Assembly: GCA_021613535.1 (NCBI GenBank)
Contig: CP075492.1
Coordinates: forward strand, 11,222,001 to 11,286,000
Direction: 5' to 3'
DNA: 64,000 bases
Source: Adineta vaga
Taxonomy: Eukaryota > Rotifera
Both the position numbers and the translations under genes were made by a program. This document shows positions 1-11,807 of the stretch, piece by piece. Position 1 is the first letter of the stretch. Each line of letters opens with the position of its first letter. Below the pieces are notes generated by a model. That model saw only the letters and a program-made list of their open reading frames with translations. It was not told the DNA's origin and did not search any database.

Positions 1-9
1 AATCTATAG

Positions 10-1135
10 TTGATTCAATTGCGTAAAGTATCAGCAAAAATCAATCCTAATACGTCTTCCTCTAACTCGGAGGCACCACGATCACGTGATACTTCAGTTG
101 ATCAACCACAACGTTATGGTGCCAGTGGTTATATTGATAAATCAGAATATGATGCTTATAAACAATCAACAGTAAATTCAACGTCTGGAGGAAATCGAGG
201 AGGTGCTTATTCAAATTATTCCACAGATAATAATAATAATCGATATGTTCAAGATGTGATTGATGATGATGATGATTATACGCCAATAGTAACGAACGAT
301 TACTCAAATGGACAACAACAGTCAAAGAATTCTTCCACGACACCGTATTCTGGTTTGTTAAGAAGATTGTCTATGGTTTGTGCTCGATAAAATTGATCTT
401 CGTTTTCTTTTTCTATAAAGGACTTGTTGGTCGATCAAATAGTTACAATGGTTTACAACCAAAATTAATCAGTAATAAACAACGTAATACAGCAACCAGT
501 TCAACTATGTTATATCCAGTAAATATTTGTTTTTCGTTTGTATTCATTATGAAAGGAAATTTCTTTTAGAAATCTAGTAGTGGAGGTTTAACACGTGAGA
601 AGATCGGAGGTAATCGTGGTTATCGTTCTGGTTCAGCTCCGACTCCTACACCGCCATCGAAACAAATCAATAATAGTAATAATAACAATTATTACATTCG
701 ACGACCGACAGTTATTTTTAATGATGAACGTGGTGGTCCAAGTGATAAAAGTGCAGGTGCACAATCGAGAATGAATAATAAATTTGTAAGTAAAAAAATT
801 CATTTTTTCATATTAGAATCATTGAATTTCATTAGGTAAACACACTTCGACCAAATTCAACTGTTGACAACCGAAACAAACCTCGTTATCATTCCGCTAC
901 ACTGATGAATTACAATCAACAGCAACAATTAGGAGGTGGAGTATCGTCTTCTTCATACATAAATTACAATGGACAATATCAACAACATCAACGTCGTCCA
1001 ACCTACGGAAATTATTCTAATACTACAGTCTCAACAGTAGCACGTGATAATCTTGGAGGTTATCATCAAAATATGGGTACATTGACTCAAAATGGACTTC
1101 GTGTTCTCGATGGTCTTCTTCACAATGCCACGTAA
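10..1135 (+). CDS. Ser/Asn/Gln-rich protein of unknown function, C-terminal part (5' end outside window)
   Basis: The last four exons are visible: 10-352, 421-518, 570-785 and 836-1135 (TAA). The first follows an acceptor at 8-9, so the gene starts upstream of the window. Joined, they read 318 residues without interruption, and the phases match at every junction. The introns are 50-68 nt. The protein is hydrophilic, rich in Ser, Asn, Gln, Tyr and Gly, with a run of Asp (DDDDD) and many basic residues, and it looks disordered. I see no signal peptide, membrane segment or known domain. It converges on kinesin light chain, with 606 nt between the stop codons. I do not recognise a family; the conserved part of the protein probably lies upstream of the window. 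The exon structure is well supported; the function is unknown. Confidence 0.75.
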
Positions 1136-1741
1136 CGTTGATTTATAAGATATTTTTTGTTTTGTTGGTTTTTTTTCTTCTCTTTTTTATTGTTTATTAC
1201 GTACATATATATATATATATTTCATAATGGGCATTTCTTCTCTTTCGTGCATGAAAAAAATCAAAATGATCATGCATTGTTGTGTTCTGTTTGTTACTTC
1301 TTCTCTCAAACGCTCTATACCGTTAGTAGTGTGATCAATTTCCTACACCTCGTTTTTACACATATACAAGTGATCTTTTTGTGTACATTGTTTTTCATTT
1401 TTTTTTCACACACACACAAAACAAGTAAACATACAAGCATTGCTATGAACCTATTCACTCATTGATGTGTACATTCTGGTACTAAAACTGAAGTTTTACT
1501 TTATTTTGTATATATGTATATATGTAGCAATTCTTTCGAAAAGATTTCAGATGAAAAATGAGAAAAAAAAACAATTTGATTTAATTTGAAAATTTTCATC
1601 AAGCAGCACCCAGAAAAATCGAAAACAAAAGGAAAACAGCTAATATAATACTGTCGAAAAATACACAATATGTATAAGAAATAAAGAAAACAATACCATC
1701 GTATATATGACTAGTGTAAAACTTCATTCATATCATAGAAT
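1136..1741. other. Intergenic, two facing 3' ends
   Basis: This is AT-rich sequence between two convergent stop codons. It holds a short (AT)n run near 1205-1221, poly-T tracts and an AATAAA-like signal (aaataaag) near 1679. It probably carries the 3' untranslated regions of both neighbours. I see no further gene. Confidence 0.6.
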
Positions 1742-4002
<2,261 letters not shown>

Positions 4003-6843
4003 CTTTAAAAAAAAGAAGAAAATTCGAAAGAAAAATGTTTTGTCAAGGTTAAAACATTTGTAGGCAAGCTAATTGAAAATATAATTGAGAAAACATAAGA
4101 CAAGCAACGGTACAGTATTTTTCTTTACCTATGCCAAACGTGATGAAGAATAGAAAAAATAAAGAAAAAGAATGAGTAAAAATGCTTCTACTACACTAAT
4201 GTATGTTCTTGTCTTATACGTTTTTCTTTTTCTTCATTCAATGTTGGTTTACTCTGAGTTTACATCGAGACGTGATTTGAGGAACTAATAAAAATGATTA
4301 TACAACATTGAATAACAGAAGATTCAATTCATCTTACCTTTTCTCGGTATCGACTGTTCAAATGAAGACAGAGAGAGAGAGAGAGAGAAAAGAGAGAAAG
4401 AGATCGAATAGGTTAAATCATTTAACTGTCTCGATACCAGTGAGCATGTATATACATGTTGAATATTTTTCTCTCTTTTTCTTTTCGCTCGACTACTACA
4501 ACTACCATCACCTCTCATAATGATCGAATGCATACGTGTCAGCTGTTACAGAGAAGACGCAAACGTATAATCTCAAATCAATAGAACTGAGAAAAGAAAA
4601 AAGAAAAGAAAAAGAAATATAAAGAACAGCATCTTTGCATTTTTTTTCTAGGTATTTTGTGTTTTGTTGCTCGTTTCTGTTACTTAGGAGTTCATTTTCA
4701 AATCATTTAGTCATGAGTAAAAGCAGAGAATGAACAATCTGTCGGTTGGAATACAAAAAAAAGACGTTAACGAGGATGGTTTCAAAAGAAAAAAGAAAAA
4801 AAAAGAAGAAAAAAAGGTGCAGATTTTTCTCGCATTCTTTTTTTCTCCCTATGACTTCAACAGTGTTCAACGCTGACATAATGCTAGAAAATGAACAAGT
4901 CAATCTTTTTTCAATCATTTGATACTAACAAATAATGTATTTCAAAAAAGAAATTATTCTTTTATGCAAATCATACGATAACATATCAGATGAAAAGTAA
5001 GAGCAGGTGTAGAAGATTTACAAAATAAATGATGTCTTCGATTCAATTCGAAATATAATATGTTTCATACGAATGTTATGAATAATACAAAAATAAGTAA
5101 CTATCAAGAATAATCCGATCGACATTTGATTGAAGATTGATGTCGAACAAAATTATGGAAATATCTGTAATCATAAACGAATTTACGTTATTAAAAAAAG
5201 AAATGATTTTCTTTATGACAAGTAAAAGAAAGAGAAAGAAATATTGTTGAATTGCTCATTTAACTAAACAAATCGGCGAAATCTATATGTATATTTAAAA
5301 TAAATCAATTTCAAGGATACTTTCTTTTCTCTTGTTGTACTTATCAATCGATTCTAATTAGTTATTCAAATTATGTTTTGTTAACAAGGACAATTGAATG
5401 TTATACGAAGTGTTTATCATGCATATAGTCGCTGTATCAAGGCTTGAAGACAGACTGAATTGTAATGAGAAGTATCATTAACCAAATTTCATGGATCATG
5501 TGTGAAACACAAACAAAATATTTTCTAATGATTATCGAGGGATGAATGGATATATATCTATATCCACCCCCATGATCGTTCACTAAATATGTCGTCTGTC
5601 TCGTCCTACGCATTAGGACTTCTTACTGCTGATGACTGGTATGGAACTTTCTCATGTATGACTAATCAAGACAATTTAATAAATGTTGTTAGTTTTCTAT
5701 TGAATGAAATAGGTCATATTGTTATTGATCATCGTTAGTTTTTCGTTGGCAGGTGTTATGAATAGTTAATCGAATATTTGAGATTTATTTAGAAAAGAAT
5801 TTTATTGAGAAAAAAAAGACGCAACGATAATGATGGTAATGATCAAAAGGAAAACGAAGTCAGATTAACATGGTTAATGATTTTATTGATAGCGAGGCGT
5901 TATTCAAATAACAATGAAAACAAAAGCTTTGTTCTATCTATGCTCATCTATTATGCATGCGATCCTTTTTCTTCGTGCGGGGGGGTTGACATATAAAGTA
6001 CCTCTTCGCCCTATTCAAGACGTTCATCAATCGCCTATTCCTCTCCTCTCCTCTCTCTGTTTTCCTTTGATATAGTGATATATAAACTCACAAAACTGGG
6101 ATGAATTCTAGATTTCAGTTGATCTTCTCTTTGATCAAAGTATCGGCACATTTATATTCAATTGTAAGTAAATCAATGCTTTCGTTTGTACATGACTAAA
6201 ACATGTACCTTAACGAAAGAAAATCATACATACACACACAGTCATGTATCTATAACAAAATAAGTATCTTTTTGTGGGTGTTAGTCATGAGTAGAATATA
6301 ATGATTTATCCTGTATATAAATTGAAATTGTACATGTCTGAAGAAGAAAACGATCATATTTACATATGTACGTCATCTAATAATATTAATAGTGAATAGG
6401 AGGAAATTTTATGTAAAATCTGACATTTGTTTATGATTATTCTTGAAAATCGATTCATATTTTTTCTATTAAACCTAACCGAAATTAATGAGTTCGAATA
6501 AATCATTTGTTTTTCATTGTCATCAAGAATTTCTAGTCACGCTATTGTATATGAGAAAAAAAGTCATATCGAGCCCTTTACAATCATCATTTTCATAGTT
6601 ACTATGAACTATTGTTTATTTCTTTAATAAGCATGAATAAGAAACGTTCTCGGAAAAGAGAGTTTCCTTCATTTTGATTAATCCAGACTACTACCTACAG
6701 TCATAAGAAAACGTTTTCTTTCGAAAAAAATACTTCTCTTCTAATGTTCTCTATTTAAATATCGTGAGTAAATCATTTTTACAGTTTGATAATTAGAACA
6801 TATGTGTTATTTTAGATTCTACTTATTATTTACAAGAAAAACA
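4003..6843. other. Long non-coding stretch upstream of kinesin light chain and of a putative peptide gene
   Basis: About 2.8 kb without a credible coding region. It holds a (GA)n run at 4371-4387, poly-A/poly-T tracts, a G7 tract at about 5979-5985 and a TATA-like element (separate entry). From about 6000 it probably includes the 5' untranslated exon and a large leader intron of the gene at 6844. The donor is near 6164 (att|gtaagta) and the acceptor at 6815 (tgttattttag). A 49-codon open frame at 5590-5739 has no recognisable features. Confidence 0.5.
5990..5998 (+). promoter_or_regulatory. Possible TATA box for the peptide-precursor gene
   Basis: The sequence catataaag follows a G7 tract and a gttgac element. 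A pyrimidine-rich region and a donor-like site at 6164 lie downstream. A transcript starting about 30 nt later would carry a leader exon spliced to the acceptor at 6815, 28 nt before the ATG at 6844. This is inferred from spacing only, and AT-rich DNA gives many such matches. Confidence 0.35.
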
Positions 6844-7275
6844 ATGACTAACGTTCTTCTACTATTATTGATATGTTTCATTGGAACGAATGCTCAATGG
6901 TATATTATAAAAAAAGATTATCCATCTAGTTTAATGAATTATCCCAATCCAGGAAAACGAAGTATTCATGAAGATCAATCTCTCAATGACAATAAGATTG
7001 ATTGTTCAATTTCATATTCGTATTTAACTACATATGAAGAAAAAACAGCATGGTTATTAATGTGTAACAATGAACAAGCACCATTAAGATTAACTAATGA
7101 ATTATCATCTACTGAAAATTATATTGAGAATGAATTCTATACAAGCCCTCGACTTATATCTCATGAGCGACGGACTCTACGCTCTATTCGACCATATCTT
7201 CACGAACAAAAGGATTTATTTCAACAAAGACTATTGAAAAGCTTACGACGACGACGACGATCACTAAATCAATAA
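6844..7275 (+). CDS. Putative secreted neuropeptide/peptide-hormone precursor
   Basis: The protein has 143 residues, counted from the ATG at 6844; an in-frame ATG at 6802 lies before an acceptor-like site and is less likely. Residues 1-17 form a classic signal peptide (MTNVLLLLLICFIGTNA). The next residue is Gln, which could become pyroglutamate. Then come QWYII, a dibasic KK, and DYPSSLMNYPNPGKR. GKR is the standard signal for cleavage and C-terminal amidation, so mature peptides could be pQWYII and DYPSSLMNYPNP-amide, or one 19-residue peptide. The rest holds two cysteines 20 residues apart and a strongly basic tail with R5. Signal peptide, then peptide, then GKR, then a Cys-pair spacer is an order known from several invertebrate prohormones. 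I recognise no family from the peptide itself. It converges on a second precursor-like gene. The architecture is seen; the hormone role is inferred. Confidence 0.6.
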   Translation: MTNVLLLLLICFIGTNAQWYIIKKDYPSSLMNYPNPGKRSIHEDQSLNDNKIDCSISYSYLTTYEEKTAWLLMCNNEQAPLRLTNELSSTENYIENEFYTSPRLISHERRTLRSIRPYLHEQKDLFQQRLLKSLRRRRRSLNQ

Positions 7276-7483
7276 TTGACAAAATGGTATTATTTGTATC
7301 TGTTTCACGTCTACATGTGCATTTGTGTCAGAAAAGAGAACAAGAAGAAAACGAATAAAATCGATTTGAACAAACATTCAATGATTAGTTTTCATTTTTC
7401 TGTTGTTAGTCTTGTTGTTGTAAAATAAATATATGTTTTATTTATTTTGTATCTATAAATGAACATGAAAAAAAACAGAACGT

Positions 7484-7807
7484 TCATTTATCATCGAACC
7501 ATATACGAGCAGCATTCTCATGTACAGCATAAGGATGATCTTCAACCAAAGAATCACTGCGTTTTCCCCAACCTAAAATCAATCATATGAATATTGAATG
7601 AAATAGTTTCAATTGAATCAAATCAAAAACTTTACCAACGCCCTTTCGTTTAACTAATTCTTGATAAGTATCATCTTCTTGTTCATCATGAATTGGAAAG
7701 GACCAAGAGAATTTCTTTTCTTTTGCTGGACGTGCGTCAATTGTAAATTGACTGATAAAATATGAGCAGATGATTAAAGTTATGGCGAAGAAGAAGCACA
7801 CCTTCAT
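7484..7807 (-). CDS. Putative neuropeptide precursor with a GVGW-amide type peptide
   Basis: Two exons, 7807-7636 and 7572-7484, join across a 63-nt intron (donor ttg|gtaaag, acceptor gattttag) to 86 residues. The N-terminus is a strong signal peptide (MKVCFFFAITLIICSYFISQ and a few further residues). A spacer follows, containing RPAKEKKFSWSFPIHDEQED, and then the core KRKGVGWGKR. The basic residues flank GVGW, and the trailing Gly would donate a C-terminal amide, giving KGVGW-amide or GVGW-amide. The remaining 24 residues are acidic and lack cysteine. The core is split by the intron exactly within its Gly codon, so an intron-blind search would miss it. A GW-amide end recalls molluscan APGW-amide and annelid RGW-amide peptides, but one short copy is not enough to claim kinship. 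It is tail-to-tail with the gene at 6844, 208 nt away. Confidence 0.6.
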
Positions 7808-8546
7808 TTTTTGACGTATTGTTTGGGTACCAATTGATGAAATGAAAATAGGAAATGAATCGACGAGAGATTTTGTTTGAAAGAGAAGAAAAAAAAGTAG
7901 AAATTGCAAATTACGGACATAGGCTCGTCGTACAAATCGGTGATTTTAAATACTCCGCTTGTTCTCGAAATCCGCTAGAGAGAAAAAACAAGAGAGAGAG
8001 AGAATCATAGAATGAGTGATAATCAATAAGTTTATTCATTATATGACAGGTAAATTTTGTGTACCATAAAACAAATGTTAATTTCAATGAAGCTATTGCA
8101 TATTAATATACAGATTAATAGAAACGTGTAAGGTCAGTTGAATACAAAGTGATATTTTCTTCTTCATTCGATCGATATTCTATATATTTAAAGCATGTTC
8201 TCGGCAATTTATCTCTCTTATTCATATTTCAATGGTAACGAATAAAAAAATTACGCCTGCTCAATATTCGTAGGCGGTTTTATTCTCATTTTTCTCTCAA
8301 ACAATTGCGTATATAGTAAAAAACAAACGAGACTTTTTGAATTAACATCAATCAATTGATTCAAATCAAATAGAATTCTCATTTCGATAAAAAGAAAACC
8401 TCGTCAGATAAAGAAGAAACAATCCTTCGAGATTGTTGTCAAAATTTGATGACGACGTCATCATCTTAAGTAAATAGAAAGTATCGGTCAGAATTCTATT
8501 ATGGCATGAAATAAATTACATAGTGTTTGAAATATTTCTTCGACAT
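7808..8546. other. Non-coding, upstream of the minus-strand peptide gene and of tRNA-Ala
   Basis: AT-rich sequence with a (GA)n tract near 7990-8002, a short repeat region and a palindromic GATGACGACGTCATC at about 8449-8463. The last contains a CRE-like TGACGTCA-related core. No coding region is recognised. Confidence 0.45.
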
Positions 8547-8619
8547 GGGGATGTAGCTCATATGGTAGAGCGCTCGCTTAGCATGCGAGAGGTATTGGGA
8601 TCGATGCCCAACTTCTCCA
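8547..8619 (+). tRNA. tRNA-Ala (AGC)
   Basis: The cloverleaf is complete: acceptor GGGGATG with CTTCTCC (one mismatch plus one G-T pair), a D arm with GTAGCTCA...GGTAGAGC, and an anticodon stem CTCGC/GCGAG around loop TTAGCAT. The anticodon is AGC. The T arm is TTGGG-ATCGATG-CCCAA. A discriminator A at 8619 is followed by CTTTTT, an RNA polymerase III terminator. There is no intron. The GGTAGAGC and GATCGATGCCC blocks match eukaryotic B-box and A-box positions. Confidence 0.95.
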
Positions 8620-8750
8620 CTTTTTAAATTTTTTTCAACAATATAAATAAAACTTTTTTTTTATTCTCAAATTTTCAATAAAAACACAACAAAAATCGAT
8701 CGTTCTCTTGTTTTTTCTTCATGATAAGAAAATCAACATTCTTCTCGACA

Positions 8751-10827
8751 TTAAACATATTCATATTTATCTACGATGAGATTTGTTTCACTTGAATACG
8801 GAGCTGATTCTCGATTAGCAAGAGATCGTACGCCAGCAATCTAAAACAAATGAGTAAAGAAGAAAATCATTCAATAATTTCAATAAAAATATCAAGTTAC
8901 TTTGATGTTACAAAATGGTGTTTCCGAATTGAAATCAAGTTGAATTGGAAAGAAATCGCCTGCTTTACCACGAACAGAAAATTCTAATGAACCTTCAGAA
9001 TTCGATTGATCAATGACAGGTAATGACCAAATTAATGTTGTTTTTCGACTATCAAACTGGTAATCCCCATCGATTTTACCAATAACTGGTGTTTGTCCAC
9101 CACTCCTTAAATAGAATACATCTTGAAATGGAACTATATGGAGAAAAAACAGGTCACTTACGGTAACGGGACACTTATTTGAACATCTTTTAGAACTAAA
9201 TTTGTATTTTGTAATTCATACTCAATATTCACGTCACATCCACCATTTGGTGTTTCATTCGGCCAACAATTAACTAGAAGAAGAGACAGGCGACAATCAA
9301 CAATAATTGTGAATTGTTATGTTTATTTTTACCTGTAAGTGGAACTTCACTGCCATCAGTTGATGTATAACGCCATTTAAGTACACCTACTTCTTGATTA
9401 GCAGGAAATGGTCGATCAGCATTTTTCAAACCAATCAACGATTCATTTGTAAATAATTTCTTATCAATATTCGGATGAGTCTAAAGAAAAAAAAAGATCA
9501 ATCTATTTGAAATTAAAAGACCTATTATTTACTTGTAATTGAATACTACGTGATTCTTTATTGTCAATAGCCACAACAATACGACCATAGTCTTCAGATT
9601 TAACACGTAGCATGATCATACCAGTAACTTCGAGATTTTCAACACCACCATTACGACCACAACGAACCGTTAATTTTTCTTCTTGTTTCAAATGAACACT
9701 GGAAAAAATTTTAAGTATCAATCTCTTCTTTGATATTTTCATACAAAGTCAACTTACTTTTCTTTTTGTGATTCAGATATGGATACACTAGGTGTTTTTG
9801 CTTTTGCTGTTGTTCCTCCAGCACCCGTTGTTACAGGTACAGTATTTGATACAACTTCGCCTTCAGATTTCAATTGATTAACGAATTCTTCAACATTTTT
9901 GCCCTTTTTATTCAAAACCATGCCTCTACCACCACCAGTTGTACCCGAACGAATAGTAGTACTAAATTTAATAAACAAAAATCAATTTCTAATCATATTC
10001 ATCTGATTGTACATACGGTGGACTACTTGTGTATGAAACTGGTGTAGGTGTTACATCAGGTTTCGAATCATTTGATGAACTACTATACATATTTGAGGAT
10101 ATACCAGTTGAACTTCCATATGATTTTGGTGCACCAAGACGTTGTTGAGCACGTCGCTGTAATTCAAATTCTTTCGCTTTTTGTTTCATTCGATCTTTGG
10201 CTTCTGTTTCTTGAGTCTGAATAAGTTAGACAATAGAAAAAACTCTAATTCTATTTAAAAAATCTTACTTTTCTCATAGCATCATGAACACGTTCATCAT
10301 GAGAATCCATTTCTGTATATACTCGAATTTGTGCTAAATTCACATTCTCTTTATAACCCAATGCAATAATTTCATCAAACGCAGATAATAATTCAAATGC
10401 ATGTTGAAATACTTCTTTTTCATCGACTGATTTACAATATTCTGGAATCTAAAACAAATATTTTTCTATATATACATATTCTGCGAACAAAATTAAACAA
10501 TTCAACTTACTACACGTGAAAATAATCTTAATGTTTCCAAATCTTCTAAAATATTGCTTGATTTTGTTGTTAATAAAACCATATAAAGTTTATCAAATGG
10601 TTGATAAACATAACGAACTGTATCGGTTTCAACAAACGTATGTTGTTTACCAGCGCCGATTAGTTTTGGAAATGCAGCAAGTAAACCTTCGATTCGTGAT
10701 CGTGTCATTTCCACGAATTGTCGAGAGACAATTGCTAGAAATAGATTGCGATCGATCGAAAGAAGACAATAATTTTTAACTTACGTTTGCCAGCTTTCGT
10801 ACAGATAGATGCAGCGAGTAAGACCAT
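8751..10827 (-). CDS. ARCN1: Coatomer subunit delta (archain)
   Basis: Ten exons join in frame: 10827-10785, 10734-10511, 10448-10269, 10216-10017, 9961-9758, 9698-9533, 9480-9333, 9273-9162, 9105-8901 and 8840-8751. They encode 523 residues, against about 510 in vertebrates. Delta-COP is part of the COPI coat that returns vesicles from Golgi to ER. The N-terminal longin-like domain opens with [14 protein letters not shown] and holds [17 protein letters not shown], the [15 protein letters not shown] block and [14 protein letters not shown] charged linker follows. The C-terminal mu-homology domain shows GMIMLRV...[24 protein letters not shown] and the terminal block IVDKYEYV. All hallmark blocks are present in order and there is no break. 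The leader holds a short GTCGA tandem repeat, and an acceptor-like TTTTTTAG lies 6 nt before the start codon. Confidence 0.97.
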
Positions 10828-10872
10828 ATTTGCTAAAAAAATGAATGAAGTATGCAAGTAAATACGAAGAGG

Positions 10873-10894
10873 GTCGAGTCGAGTCGAGTCGAGT
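10873..10894. repeat. Short tandem repeat, unit GTCGA
   Basis: Four copies of gtcga followed by gt, in the likely 5' untranslated region of ARCN1, 46 nt upstream of its start codon. The perfect repeat in a leader is visible; a regulatory role is not shown. Confidence 0.8.
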
Positions 10895-11767
10895 TGGCAG
10901 TCTTGTTCTTGTTGTTTTTTTTTCTTTTCTTTGCGAATAATGTATTCGTAGATGAAAGAACCAATCAGTATCGAGTATACAGACACGAAGCATTTTCTTA
11001 TTTGACATAGATAACAGAAACATCACATTAGTGAAAATCTAAAACTCTACAGCGAAGACGAAGATAATATTGAGTATATATGAGAACAATGTACCAGTAG
11101 GGATAAGAAATCTAATGTCTATTCGATTGATATTGAATCTACATTGGATGACAAACTGAAATTTGAAATGTATCATATTAGAATACTTCGAGTTATATTC
11201 TAGACCGACATAGAAATTTCAATCGACTTAATACTAGATCTTTCGATTAATTGAGTGTAAAATCCTTCCGTCGTCATACGATACAATGAGAATTGAGTGA
11301 AGAATTATTTCCGTATACTGTTGTCTTGATCCTGATATAAAAATTAGATATTTATAGTCTGTAGATTATGTGTAAGTTTTTCTCAAGAAATTTTAATCGA
11401 GCAATTCTGAAATTCGATCAAAGAATTGCATGTCTGCGTTTTTCTCTACCTCTCGATAATTGTTTCCCGTAATTAACCTAAAGCGACACAGGAACAGAAA
11501 ACAATGGCGACAGAGGACGCTGCTCGAACGATTCTAAAGCTAACATGTGTTCTGATCAGTTGTTTGTTTTCATTTGTTTACCAAAATTTGTTGAAACTCA
11601 TTTTAACATATATTTCATATTTTCAAGTCGATTCTTACCCTTTATTGTTCTATGATTAACCATCCTGCTTATTTCATTTGACACAGTAAATAATTAAACG
11701 ATTTTTTTCTTCAGATAATATGAAGAATGTTCACATATTCAATTTAAATTAAGATTCAACAAAAACA

Positions 11768-11793
11768 ATATATATATATATATATATATATAT
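11768..11793. repeat. (AT)n microsatellite
   Basis: Thirteen perfect AT units, ending 15 nt before the proposed start codon of the kelch gene. Length variation is expected. Confidence 0.85.
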
Positions 11794-11807
11794 GTTTATT
11801 TAATTCA

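Larger units (their letters stand above)
10828..11807. other. Non-coding between ARCN1 and the kelch gene; divergent 5' ends
   Basis: It holds the likely ARCN1 leader, a GTCGA tandem repeat (10873-10894), an (AT)n microsatellite (11768-11793) just before the kelch start, and AT-rich sequence. The two genes diverge, so this is the shared upstream region. No coding potential is recognised. Confidence 0.5.

Noticed and set aside
62-343. 93-codon minus-strand open frame with His/Tyr runs opposite the first gene
   Set aside because: It is the antisense shadow of Asn/Asp-rich codons in exon 10-352, which has splice support; no start or domain.
5590-5739. 49-codon open frame starting MSSVSSYALGLL
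   Set aside because: Too short, with no splice partners, domain or conserved context; in AT-rich spacer such frames arise by chance.
6802-6843. Upstream in-frame ATG of the first peptide precursor
   Set aside because: It lies before an acceptor-like site at 6815 and would put a charged segment ahead of the signal peptide.
8449-8463. Palindrome GATGACGACGTCATC as a CRE-type enhancer
   Set aside because: It is a near match to a CREB site but stands alone and not next to a clear promoter; kept only as a remark in the gap entry.
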